NCBI GenBank assembly: GCA_019637395.1
Contig: JAHBVR010000014.1
Location: forward strand, 186,001-250,000
From: Vulcanimicrobiota bacterium
GTDB lineage: Bacteria; Vulcanimicrobiota; Xenobia; Xenobiales; JADMJV01
Direction of reading: 5' to 3'
DNA length: 64,000 nt
Below are positions 43,500 to 51,487 of this stretch, one piece after another. A model generated the notes under the pieces. The model worked only from the letters and a program-made list of their open reading frames with translations. It was not told where the DNA came from and did no database searches. Position numbers and translations under genes: made by a program. Positions within the stretch are counted from its first letter, which is position 1. Every line of letters starts with the position of its first letter.

Positions 43500-45023
43500 A
43501 TGGATTCGCACGAAATTCAAACCCTGAAAATCGCCAGGCGTCCCAAGTCTCAGGGGAAGCGGGTGGCCTTTCTGCAGGTGCTCTCAGGGGAAGCGGCCGG
43601 CTCCATCGTCGTTCTCCAGGAACAAGAATTGGAGATGGGCCGCCAGGGCAGCGGCCTGGTGATCCGCGATGTGGGAGTGAGTCGCCGTCACGCCCGCCTG
43701 GAGTTTTCCGAGGGCTACCGACTGATCGACCTGGAGAGCACCAACGGGACCATCGTCAACGGCGAAAGCATTCAGGAGGCATCGCTGAACGACGGTGACA
43801 CCATCGAACTGGGGCGGGACTGCACTTTGCGGTTTTGCTGGCAAACGGAGCAGCAATTGGAGTCGGCTCAGAAGTTAGCCCGGGCCACCACGCTCGATTC
43901 GGCCACCGGCTTTCTCAAGGTGGAGGCCTTTCAACGCCGCCTGGAGCAAGAGATCGCACTGGCCTCCCGGGGCGCCCTCAGCTTGAGTCTGCTCTCCATC
44001 GCCAGCTCTCAGCCTGAGGATTGCGCTAAAGGGCTGGCCTCGCTGGCTCGGCGTGAGGATGAGCTGGGGCTTTCAGGTGGTGATTCGTTCTTAATGATGT
44101 TGCGCAATACCGATTCGTCCGGTGCTTTGAAGTTCGTGGAGCGACTGGAGAAGTCTCTCTCCGCCCTGGAGCCTCGCGTCTCCGGGGTGAGCTGGCTGGT
44201 GGGCGAGGATGCTTCGCGCCTGTTGGCCCGATTGCACTCGAGCCAGGGATTGGCCTTCGGGGAGGAGCCCAGCCTGTCGGGGCTGCGCCTCTATTCGCTG
44301 GGCGGTTTCGAAGTCTATCTCGGCTCCCAGCGCCTGGAGCAGTGGCATAGCCGCAAGGTGCGTTTTCTGCTGGCCTGCATCGCTTCGCGGTCGCGCCCGG
44401 TGAGCGCCGATCTGGTGACGGAGTATCTTTGGGGAGACGATCCGCTTTCGGCGGCCGGGGCGCTTCAGACCGCCGTTTCCCATCTGCGCAAGCAGCTGCG
44501 GCCCGAGGGAGCCCCGAAGAACCTCAACTACATTCTGAGAAATCCCCTGGGCTTTTACTTGAATCCCGAATTGCCGCACTGGCACGATTTGGAGCAACTG
44601 GAGCAGACCCTGGAGCAAATTCAGCGTCTGCAAGGGAGCCCCGAATCCTTTCGCTGGCTGCGCCAGCTCCGCCAGCTCTATCGCGGGCCCTATTTGGAGG
44701 GCTGCTATCAGGATTGGGCCGACGCTCAGCGCAACCAGGTGGAGGCCCGGGTGCTGCATGCTCTGCAGTCTTGTCTGCCCGGCCTGGCCCAGGCCGGCAA
44801 GCCGGAAGAGCTTTTGGAAACCAGTCTTTTTGCCACCAAGATCGACCCTTGCCTGCAGGAGGCCCACGGGGCGGCCATGCAGGCCTATGTGGCACTGGGC
44901 CGGCCGGAACAGGCGTTGCGTCACTTTCAGTGGGCCGAGAAGGCCCTGTCGGAAGAACTGGGAGTGGAACCTTCGCTGGCCTTGCTGGAGCAATATCAGA
45001 GAGCCCGGCTGGCCCTGGCTTAG
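43500..45023 (+). CDS. FHA / degenerate GGDEF / SARP-type transcription regulator
   Basis: 507 residues in three parts. FHA domain at about 27-112 (EMGRQGSG, VSRRHARLEF, ESTNGTIVNG). A GGDEF-like domain at about 128-255 has its active-site loop as GGDSF (193-197), so cyclase activity is unlikely. A SARP module follows: OmpR-type winged helix (about 263-355; LYSLGGFEVYLG, LLACIASRSRPVSADLVTEY, AVSHLRKQL) and a bacterial transcriptional activation domain (about 360-507). The kinases nearby could phosphorylate a partner read by the FHA domain and so control DNA binding. It starts 22 bases after the kinase stop. Confidence 0.88.
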   Translation: MDSHEIQTLKIARRPKSQGKRVAFLQVLSGEAAGSIVVLQEQELEMGRQGSGLVIRDVGVSRRHARLEFSEGYRLIDLESTNGTIVNGESIQEASLNDGDTIELGRDCTLRFCWQTEQQLESAQKLARATTLDSATGFLKVEAFQRRLEQEIALASRGALSLSLLSIASSQPEDCAKGLASLARREDELGLSGGDSFLMMLRNTDSSGALKFVERLEKSLSALEPRVSGVSWLVGEDASRLLARLHSSQGLAFGEEPSLSGLRLYSLGGFEVYLGSQRLEQWHSRKVRFLLACIASRSRPVSADLVTEYLWGDDPLSAAGALQTAVSHLRKQLRPEGAPKNLNYILRNPLGFYLNPELPHWHDLEQLEQTLEQIQRLQGSPESFRWLRQLRQLYRGPYLEGCYQDWADAQRNQVEARVLHALQSCLPGLAQAGKPEELLETSLFATKIDPCLQEAHGAAMQAYVALGRPEQALRHFQWAEKALSEELGVEPSLALLEQYQRARLALA

Positions 45024-45053
45024 AATTTACATTTAGTTAACATCTGGCCGGGT

Positions 45054-45085
45054 TTCGCCAAGTTTCCGCAAGTCCAATCCGTAAG
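45054..45085 (+). promoter_or_regulatory. Candidate SARP operator upstream of the protease gene
   Basis: Three related heptamers in direct orientation, CGCCAAG (45056-45062), CCGCAAG (45066-45072) and CCGTAAG (45079-45085), lie directly upstream of the start at 45094. The middle one is identical to the repeats at 36757-36776. Spacing of 10 and 13 bases is less regular than a textbook SARP site. Confidence 0.4.
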
Positions 45086-45093
45086 CTGAGGTT

Positions 45094-46134
45094 ATGAACG
45101 TAACCTCTTCTTCCAGCGCCACCAGCTCCACCAGGCCTGCTTCCCAGCCGGTTTCCAAGCCCGCGGCCGAGCCGGCTTCCAAAGTGGAGCCGAGCGTCGC
45201 CGTCCTGGACGAGTTCCGCGGCGCTGATGAGCCGGGTAGGACCACCCACGGTGAACTGGTGGAAGGAGTGCTGCTCTCGCAGGGCCTCGAGCAGGACGAC
45301 ATCAAGCGCCTGCAGGTTTCCCCCCAGGGAGACGTCGAGCAGCTTTGGAACGAGATGGCCGAGGGCCACGAGGGCGCTCTGGACCGTTACATCGAGGACC
45401 GCATGCACGGCGTCCTGGACGGAACCACCTCGGCTCTGGAAGAGGTCCTGCAGGACAAAGATTCTTCCATCACCACCGTCAACCAATCTCAGGGTATGTC
45501 CGAAAGCCTGGTGCTGACGCAGCTTACCACGGTCGCCCGCGAAGTTCCTGAGTTCAAGGAGCTGTTGAAAGAACAGGTGGGACTTCCCGCCGAAGCCAGC
45601 GGCCAGGAGTTGGTCCAGGCCCTGGTGGACACCATTGGGGACGTCAACCAGAACAGCCCGATCGTCCAGCAGGCCCGCGAGCGCTATCTAGAAGTCTCGC
45701 AGCAATTGGCAAATCAGGGCATCAGCCACGTGCTGGCCGCCGGCAACGAAGGCGAGACGGAAGACGCTCTGATTGCTTCGGGTATCCAGACCGGCCCGAA
45801 TTTTTTCCGCAACATCCTGGCCAATGACAACACCACCGTGGTCGGAGCGGTCGATGCCCAGGGCGGCAACCCCACCTTCAATGCCGACGCCGGTGCGGAA
45901 ATCTCCGCCCTTGGGGTGGATGTCTCCATCCAGACCGCCGATGGTGCTCAGGAAGTGCAAAGTGGTACCAGCTTCGCCGCTCCCCTGGTGGCGGCCGCCG
46001 ATGCCCGCCTGGCCGTCCTGTTCCCCAACCTGACCGCACGGCAGCGCGAAGGCATGATGGCGGCCAGCGCCATCCCCGTGGCCGGCCAGCCAGGCGAAGT
46101 CGGAGCCGGCCAGCTGAACATGATGGCCTGGTAA
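45094..46134 (+). CDS. Short subtilisin-like (S8) protease with Ser/Pro leader
   Basis: 346 residues. No Sec signal; residues 1-32 are Ser/Thr/Pro/Ala-rich. The catalytic triad is readable: Asp in VAVLDEF (about 39), His in THGELVEG (about 51) and Ser in SGTSFAAPLVA (about 297), with the oxyanion Asn in LAAGNEG. Asp-to-His spacing is short, and an unusual helical insert lies between His and Asn. It directly follows the FHA-SARP gene and is probably controlled by it. Function could be processing of the pilus-like proteins or action on external targets. Confidence 0.82.
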   Translation: MNVTSSSSATSSTRPASQPVSKPAAEPASKVEPSVAVLDEFRGADEPGRTTHGELVEGVLLSQGLEQDDIKRLQVSPQGDVEQLWNEMAEGHEGALDRYIEDRMHGVLDGTTSALEEVLQDKDSSITTVNQSQGMSESLVLTQLTTVAREVPEFKELLKEQVGLPAEASGQELVQALVDTIGDVNQNSPIVQQARERYLEVSQQLANQGISHVLAAGNEGETEDALIASGIQTGPNFFRNILANDNTTVVGAVDAQGGNPTFNADAGAEISALGVDVSIQTADGAQEVQSGTSFAAPLVAAADARLAVLFPNLTARQREGMMAASAIPVAGQPGEVGAGQLNMMAW

Positions 46135-46180
46135 GCAAAGTTAAATACACAACGATATCTGACAAACGGAGGACCTGAAC

Positions 46181-47146
46181 GTGATCGCCCAAGCCTACTC
46201 CTACAGCCCCTGTGTAGCCTATCCCACCTTGTCCCCGATGAACTGCTATCCATCGTCGCCGATGCTGCCGATGCCAGCCTGCGCGGACCCCTATCAGTCC
46301 TTTTTGAACGCGATGAACCAGATGCAGAACCTGCAGATGTCGGGCTTTATACAGGGTTACATGGATGGACTGGCGGCCCGCTCCCAGATGGACCCCTACC
46401 TGGGCTTCCCGTCGCCTTATTACGACAGCCATTGCCACTGCGACCATGATGAGGCTTACGAGCACCACAACCACGCTCACGCTCACAAGACCAGGCCCCA
46501 CCTCCCCAAGCTGAGGCCGCTGCCCAACGAGATCTCGCGCGAGCGCGAAGTGGTGCTCACCGATAAGGATGATCACGGCGTGGTCACCAGCAAAGTTCCC
46601 GAAGGCGGCGAACACCGCACCGTTCGGGTCGACGACCGCCCGGAGCGCAAAGCAACGGTGGATTTGGCCACTAATGAGAATGGTTCGGCCCAGACGGAAA
46701 CCACCGTGGTGGAGACCCCCGAAGTGGAAACGGTTCACATCGAGGATGTCGATGACAATTCCGGCAACTCGGCGGTGGTGGTGGAAGGTGACCATGTTAT
46801 CGTGACCAACCCGGGCGACACTCCCGACCAGAATGTCGTCACGGAGTACAAAGAAGAGGTCGGCCTGGTGGAAGGTCTCGGTCGCGGTATTGACCAGTTC
46901 TTTGGCGGTAAGCCGGAGCGCCGCACCTACGAGAACGTCAGCCAGGTGGACATCATTCACAACCAGGACGGCTCTCAGACCACCATGGTTACCGATGCTG
47001 ACGGCCAAATGCACTCGGTCCAGACCGGCCAAGACGGCTTGGCGCAGAAGACCGGGGAGTGGGTGGACGATCGAGTGCACGACGTCGTCGACTTTGCGCA
47101 AAATGTCGGCCAGGGCTTCTCCGACTTGTGGAACAGTCTCTGGTAA
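46181..47146 (+). CDS. Unknown protein with His/Cys cluster
   Basis: 321 residues from a GTG with a strong GGAGGA site. The N-terminus is Tyr/Ser/Pro/Met-rich without a signal peptide (QAYSYSPCVAYPTLSP). Near residues 85-108 is a metal-binding-like cluster (DSHCHCDHDEAYEHHNHAHA). A Val/Glu/Asp-rich repetitive middle (TETTVVETPEVETVHIEDVD) and an amphipathic C-terminal helix (VVDFAQNVGQGFSDLWNSLW) follow. No family recognised. It shares a His-rich segment with the small protein at 36832 and closes this locus. Confidence 0.65.
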   Translation: MIAQAYSYSPCVAYPTLSPMNCYPSSPMLPMPACADPYQSFLNAMNQMQNLQMSGFIQGYMDGLAARSQMDPYLGFPSPYYDSHCHCDHDEAYEHHNHAHAHKTRPHLPKLRPLPNEISREREVVLTDKDDHGVVTSKVPEGGEHRTVRVDDRPERKATVDLATNENGSAQTETTVVETPEVETVHIEDVDDNSGNSAVVVEGDHVIVTNPGDTPDQNVVTEYKEEVGLVEGLGRGIDQFFGGKPERRTYENVSQVDIIHNQDGSQTTMVTDADGQMHSVQTGQDGLAQKTGEWVDDRVHDVVDFAQNVGQGFSDLWNSLW

Positions 47147-47152
47147 GGAGTA

Positions 47153-47188
47153 GTGGTCTTCCTGGCCAGCCTCGGTCAGGAAGACCAC
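47153..47188 (+). terminator. Strong hairpin after the His/Cys-cluster gene
   Basis: GTGGTCTTCCTG (47153-47164) and CAGGAAGACCAC (47177-47188) form a perfect 12-bp stem with a 12-base loop, 7 bases after the stop. No U-run follows, so termination would be Rho-dependent or inefficient. Confidence 0.6.
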
Positions 47189-47189
47189 G

Positions 47190-47537
47190 CTGATTACCAT
47201 CGAGTACGGGCAGGCTGTCTCCCCAATCTGGGTTTGGACCTGGGCGTACGAGCAGCATAGCCCCACCTGCGGCGGCCGCAAAGTAGCTCGGATTGAGGAA
47301 TTGAGGGCGGGTGACCGGCTACAGGAGGCCCTGATCGACCACGGCTTGGTAGTTTCTGTTGCAGGTTACCAGGGATGCTTTCCTATACCTCCGGACCCCG
47401 ATGTGGAGCGCGGCCGAGCAATCTGGTTCTGCGGAAGCGGCTTTTCCAGAACCCCCGTTCCCGGCAAGTCCTGGTATTGCAAAAACTGTGGTGAAAGCTG
47501 GGGCGAACTAGAAGAAAGTCTGCTGGACCATCCGTAG
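47190..47537 (+). CDS. Small zinc-ribbon-like protein, start uncertain
   Basis: Up to 115 residues in one frame: IEYGQAVSPIWVWTWAYEQH, then LRAGDRLQEALIDHGLVVSV and SWYCKNCGESWGELEES. A C-x2-C pair suggests a half zinc ribbon. No ATG or GTG opens the frame; a CTG at 47190 has AGGAAG 8 bases upstream, inside the hairpin, and a TTG at 47301 is internal. The 5' end may have been lost. Confidence 0.45.
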   Translation: MITIEYGQAVSPIWVWTWAYEQHSPTCGGRKVARIEELRAGDRLQEALIDHGLVVSVAGYQGCFPIPPDPDVERGRAIWFCGSGFSRTPVPGKSWYCKNCGESWGELEESLLDHP

Positions 47538-47591
47538 CACCGTCGCTGGATGGCAGGCCCTTGAACCTATTCCAACGTAAATGGGAATCAC

Positions 47592-48211
47592 ATGGCCTAC
47601 CGCTATGCAAATCTCGCATGGATGGCTCTCAATCGGATGTTTCCCGCTACGGGACCTTTCGCCGTTCTCGGTCTACCCCGGCAGAGTTCCTATTCCTGGA
47701 ATGCTGAGCTATGTGCGTCGCTCCTACTGGGAAGCAGGGGACAATCTGCTCGACTGGGCCGCGGAGCTGTCGAGGGAGTCTGGCAGGGGCTGAAAAGCCT
47801 GGATAACGGCACGGATGAGCGACTCTTCCATCAGCCCGACACTCTCGGTCCGAAGCCAATTTCCCACGCGGCCCTGCTCGTCGATTACCTGAACGGCAAG
47901 CTGAGACCGTTTGAGGACGCCCACCAGCGAATGCTGTGCTTCTGGAGGAATTTGTCGATATTGGTGAGCGTGTCCGCCAATTAGGCTCTCCCGCCACGAC
48001 CACTTACGCGAGTTGCGCGCAATTTTTCGAGCGGGAGAATCTGATGTTGATGGCCGTGCACTCCTCCGGTTGTGGAGACGAGGTAGAGCCACTTACCAAC
48101 CTGATGAATCAATGGCGTCGAGAAGGCCTGCTGACCAGGGAGGAAGCGACCAAACTCGTCGATGCCGCACCTATGAGCCGAATGGGTAGTTGGTGGGTCG
48201 ACAGAACGTGA
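47592..48211 (+). pseudogene. Frameshifted unknown gene
   Basis: One frame reads PISHAALLVDYLNGKLRPFE up to about 47940. The adjacent frame continues with VLLEEFVDIGERVRQLG and WRREGLLTREEATKLVDAAP to a stop at 48211. A single-base shift near 47935 separates them; the part before 47800 is less certain. No family recognised. Confidence 0.4.
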
Positions 48212-48378
48212 GGGACGTCAAAAGGCTTCCACTCGTCCCGGTAGTTGAACTGGAACCTTATCGCTACGATCGAGAAGGGTATCAAGACGACTGGTCGCAA
48301 GCGGTAGCTCGTTACGGAATTTTCCCGAACGGAGGAAAGGCTCTCTTTCGATTCTTCCTGCCCAACTGCAAACTATGA
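48190..48378 (+). CDS. Short hypothetical ORF
   Basis: 62 residues (VKRLPLVPVVELEPYRYDRE, WSQAVARYGIFPNGG) overlapping the end of the preceding frameshifted gene. The composition is protein-like, but no ribosome site or motif supports it. It may be the last part of the same decayed gene. The gap 48379-48467 is empty. Confidence 0.3.
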   Translation: MVGRQNVRDVKRLPLVPVVELEPYRYDREGYQDDWSQAVARYGIFPNGGKALFRFFLPNCKL

Positions 48379-48467
48379 CGGACGACGAAGAGAGGTGATG
48401 TGCTACCGGTTGCGCCAGGGCGGTCAGATGCGGTTGGAAGGGCAAGAACATCGTCAGCTCGGCCAGC

Positions 48468-49859
48468 ATGAGCGGTGAAATTCACAGAAGGTTCGAGGCG
48501 ACCTGCGCCAAACTCGTCCAGATGAGTTTCGAAGCAGGCCGGGCGCTGCGAGCCCAGGTGAGTCGATCCAGCCACGCCGAGTGGCGGCCGGCGGAAAACC
48601 GCCGCGATCCGATCGAGATGTTGGAAGACTCCGGACAGGGGCGGATGCAGGACTTGCTGCCGTTGCGCTACGGCCGTATGGCCCGCTCGCCCTTTGCTTT
48701 CTTTCGCGGCGCCGCTCAGATTATGGCCTACGACTTGCAGCACACGCCCGACACCGGCATTCGCGTGCAGGCCTGCGGAGATTGCCATTTGTCCAACTTC
48801 GGCGGCTTCGCCACCCCGGAAAGGCGCCTGGTTTTCGACCTCAACGATTTTGATGAAACCCTGCCGGCCGCCTGGGAATGGGATGTGAAGCGACTGGCCG
48901 CCTCATTTGTGATGGCTGCCCGGGCCAATGGTTGCGGACGCAAGCAGGCCGACGCCGCCCAGGCGGCGGTGGCGTCCTATCGCGAGAACATGCGAAATTT
49001 TGTGAATTTGAGTCCGCTGGAGTGCTGGTACGCCTCGGTCGACGTGGAGTCGATTGTGGCTGAGATGCAGGATTCCGATTGGCGCAAGCATGTCAGCAAA
49101 GAGATTCAGAAGAATCTCAAGCGCACTATGGCGGATCACTATTTTCCCAAGTTTACCCAGGTGCAGGACGGTAAGATTCAGATCCGCGATAATCCACCGG
49201 TCATTTACCATCTGCCCGAGCACAAAGATGCTGAGGCCCTGGCCGAGCGCCTCCCCGTCATGCTTGAGAATTACCGCCAGAGTTTGTCGGAAGAACGGCG
49301 TGACTTGCTCAGCCGCTACCAATTTGTGGACTGTGCCGTCAAAGTGGTGGGCGTAGGCAGCGTGGGCACCCGCTGCCTGATCGTGTTGCTGATGTGCCAG
49401 GACCGCCATCCGCTTTTCTTGCAGATCAAACAGGCTAACCAATCCGTGCTGGAGCCTTATTTCGGAGCCGAGCATTCGCACCACGGCCAGCGCGTGGTGG
49501 TCGGGCAGCGCCGTATTCAGGCTGCCAGCGACCTGTTTCTGGGCTGGACCCAGGATCTGGTGGGCCGCCAGTATTACGTGCGCCAGTTGCGCGACGTGAA
49601 GCTCTCCGCTGATGTCTCTCTCATGACGGCTCGCCGTCTCAAGCGCTACGCTGAACTATGCGGCCGCGTGCTGGCCCGCGCCCACGCCCGTCTGGGCGCC
49701 GCCCCGGCTATCGCCGGCTACCTCGGCCGCGGCGAAAGCTTCGACCAGGCCGTGGCCCAGTTCGCCCTGCGCTACGCCGACCAGACCGAAGCCGACCACT
49801 CGGCCTTGCTGCGCGCCATCAGAGAAGAACGCCTGCCCGTCTACTGGGAAGAAGAATAG
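48468..49859 (+). CDS. DUF2252 family protein
   Basis: 463 residues of the DUF2252 family, whose fold is related to aminoglycoside/choline kinases. Recognisable parts are RMARSPFAFFRGAA, CGDCHLSNFGGF (HGD-like catalytic loop), VFDLNDFDET and the C-terminal YYVRQLRDVK. No experimental function is generally established; phosphotransfer to a small molecule is inferred from the fold. It is soluble and of normal length. No strong ribosome site precedes the ATG. Confidence 0.88.
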   Translation: MSGEIHRRFEATCAKLVQMSFEAGRALRAQVSRSSHAEWRPAENRRDPIEMLEDSGQGRMQDLLPLRYGRMARSPFAFFRGAAQIMAYDLQHTPDTGIRVQACGDCHLSNFGGFATPERRLVFDLNDFDETLPAAWEWDVKRLAASFVMAARANGCGRKQADAAQAAVASYRENMRNFVNLSPLECWYASVDVESIVAEMQDSDWRKHVSKEIQKNLKRTMADHYFPKFTQVQDGKIQIRDNPPVIYHLPEHKDAEALAERLPVMLENYRQSLSEERRDLLSRYQFVDCAVKVVGVGSVGTRCLIVLLMCQDRHPLFLQIKQANQSVLEPYFGAEHSHHGQRVVVGQRRIQAASDLFLGWTQDLVGRQYYVRQLRDVKLSADVSLMTARRLKRYAELCGRVLARAHARLGAAPAIAGYLGRGESFDQAVAQFALRYADQTEADHSALLRAIREERLPVYWEEE

Positions 49860-49860
49860 C

Positions 49861-50211
49861 TCAAAGCCGGCCATAACCTACGCCGCACACCTGATTGCGT
49901 TGATTGACCGCGACTTCAACCTGGTAGGAACCGCGGGGATAGCACCAGATGCGGTAGGCGCTGTTGTAACGGACCACGCGCTGGGGCGGGCCCACGCGGG
50001 CCACCAGCCAGTCGGTGGTGTGGCGCGGCGCTTCCTGAAAGTAGCCGTCGTTGGAATGCAGGGCGATCTGGGCGCACAGCAGCAGGATAGGAAAAAGCCA
50101 GGCGATGCCGGCGGCCAGCAGCGACCACCGGCCCCATTTCCAGGGTTTGCGAGCGGGCCGGGGGCGCTGCCGCGGAGAAGGACGCCATTCCCGGGCCAGC
50201 TGCCAGTCCAT
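49861..50211 (-). CDS. Small single-pass membrane protein
   Basis: 116 residues: a basic, Arg/Pro-rich cytosolic start, one membrane helix (LLAAGIAWLFPILLLCAQIAL) and a C-terminal domain (WLVARVGPPQRVVRYNSAYR, SYQVEVAVNQRNQV) reminiscent of the small beta-domain of SmpA/OmlA-type lipoproteins. No firm assignment. It converges on the DUF2252 gene with 1 base between stops and diverges from the deaminase gene. Confidence 0.65.
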   Translation of the reverse strand: MDWQLAREWRPSPRQRPRPARKPWKWGRWSLLAAGIAWLFPILLLCAQIALHSNDGYFQEAPRHTTDWLVARVGPPQRVVRYNSAYRIWCYPRGSYQVEVAVNQRNQVCGVGYGRL

Positions 50212-50287
50212 TTAGAGTATTTCTCGGCCATTGCGCCGGCGCCCTGCCGGAGCAGGGGACCCTCGGGCCGGTCGCAAACCAGCCCGG

Positions 50288-51487
50288 ATGATATCATCCG
50301 AACTTATTCGCGCCCTGCCCAAAACCGATCTGCACGTCCACCTGGACGGCTCGCTGCGCGAGCAGACTCTCATCGATCTGGCCAAGGAGCGCAATGTCTC
50401 CCTTCCCTCCAATACGGTGGAGGGCCTCAACGAAACCGTTTTCCGCGCCCAATACGCCAACCTGGCCGAGTACCTGCACGGCTTCCAATACACCTGCGCC
50501 GTGTTGCAGGACGCCGAAGCGCTGGAGCGAGCCGCCTACGAACTGGCCTGGGACAACATCAACGAAGGAGTGCGCTACATCGAGGTGCGCTTCGCCCCGC
50601 AGTTGCACACCCACCGCGGCTTTTCCATCAAGGAAGTGTTGCAGGCCGTCAACCGCGGCTTGCAACGCGCCGAGAAAGAACATGCCGGCTCGCCGCCGGT
50701 GCTCGACCACGGCGAACCACCCTTTCATTACGGCATCATCGTTTGCGCCATGCGCTTTTTCACGGCCGGATTCTCCTCCTGGTTTTCCCACCTCTTCGAC
50801 CTTTTCCAGGACGCCCCCGAAGAGACCTACCTCAGCCTGGCTTCTCAGGAACTGGCGCGCGCCTGTGTGCGCATCCGCGATCAAGAAGGGATACCCATCG
50901 TCGGATTTGACCTGGCGGGGCGCGAAGACGGCTACCCGGCCAGCGCTCACAAAGAAGCCTACGCCTACGTCCACCGCAACTTCATGCAGAAAACCGTGCA
51001 TGCCGGCGAGGCTTACGGCCCCGAAAGCATCTTTCAGGCGCTCACCGACCTGCATGCCGATCGCATCGGCCACGGCTACCACCTCTTTTCGCCCGAGCTG
51101 TGCGGGCCCGAGGTCGCCGACCCGCACGCTTACGTTGATCAGTTGGCCAGTTATGTGGCCGATCGGCGCATTACCATCGAGGTTTGCATTACCTCCAACC
51201 TGCAGACCATGCCCAACCTCAAGAGCGCCCAGGAGCATGCTTTCGGCAAAATGCTGGAGCGCAAACTCTCGGCCACGTTGTGCACCGACAATCGCCTGGT
51301 CAGCCACACCACCGTCACCCGCGAGGTCGAGCTGGCCGTGGAGGCTTTCCAAATGACTCCGGGCCAATTGCGCCAAACCCTGATTTATGGATTCAAACGT
51401 AGTTTCTTTCACGGTGCCTACACCGAACGGCGAGCCTACGTGCGCTCCATCATCGACTATTATGACAAGCTGGCAGCCAGGCCATGA
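50288..51487 (+). CDS. add: Adenosine deaminase
   Basis: 399 residues of the metal-dependent amidohydrolase fold. HVHLDGS (16-22) supplies two zinc-ligand His residues, HAGE gives the catalytic His/Glu region, and ADRIGHGYHL and LCTDNRLVSHT carry later ligands. In classical ADA the last motif is S-x-N-T-D-D-P; here it is ATLCTDN, so substrate could deviate (adenosine, N6-methyl-AMP or related). The ATG at 50288 fits the conserved start (ALPKTDLHVHLDGS). It overlaps the next gene by 4 bases. Confidence 0.88.
   Translation: MISSELIRALPKTDLHVHLDGSLREQTLIDLAKERNVSLPSNTVEGLNETVFRAQYANLAEYLHGFQYTCAVLQDAEALERAAYELAWDNINEGVRYIEVRFAPQLHTHRGFSIKEVLQAVNRGLQRAEKEHAGSPPVLDHGEPPFHYGIIVCAMRFFTAGFSSWFSHLFDLFQDAPEETYLSLASQELARACVRIRDQEGIPIVGFDLAGREDGYPASAHKEAYAYVHRNFMQKTVHAGEAYGPESIFQALTDLHADRIGHGYHLFSPELCGPEVADPHAYVDQLASYVADRRITIEVCITSNLQTMPNLKSAQEHAFGKMLERKLSATLCTDNRLVSHTTVTREVELAVEAFQMTPGQLRQTLIYGFKRSFFHGAYTERRAYVRSIIDYYDKLAARP

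Noticed and set aside
45878-47281. 467-residue minus-strand frame opposite the protease and His-rich genes
   Set aside because: Covers two plus-strand genes with good ribosome sites and one with a complete catalytic triad; no independent support.
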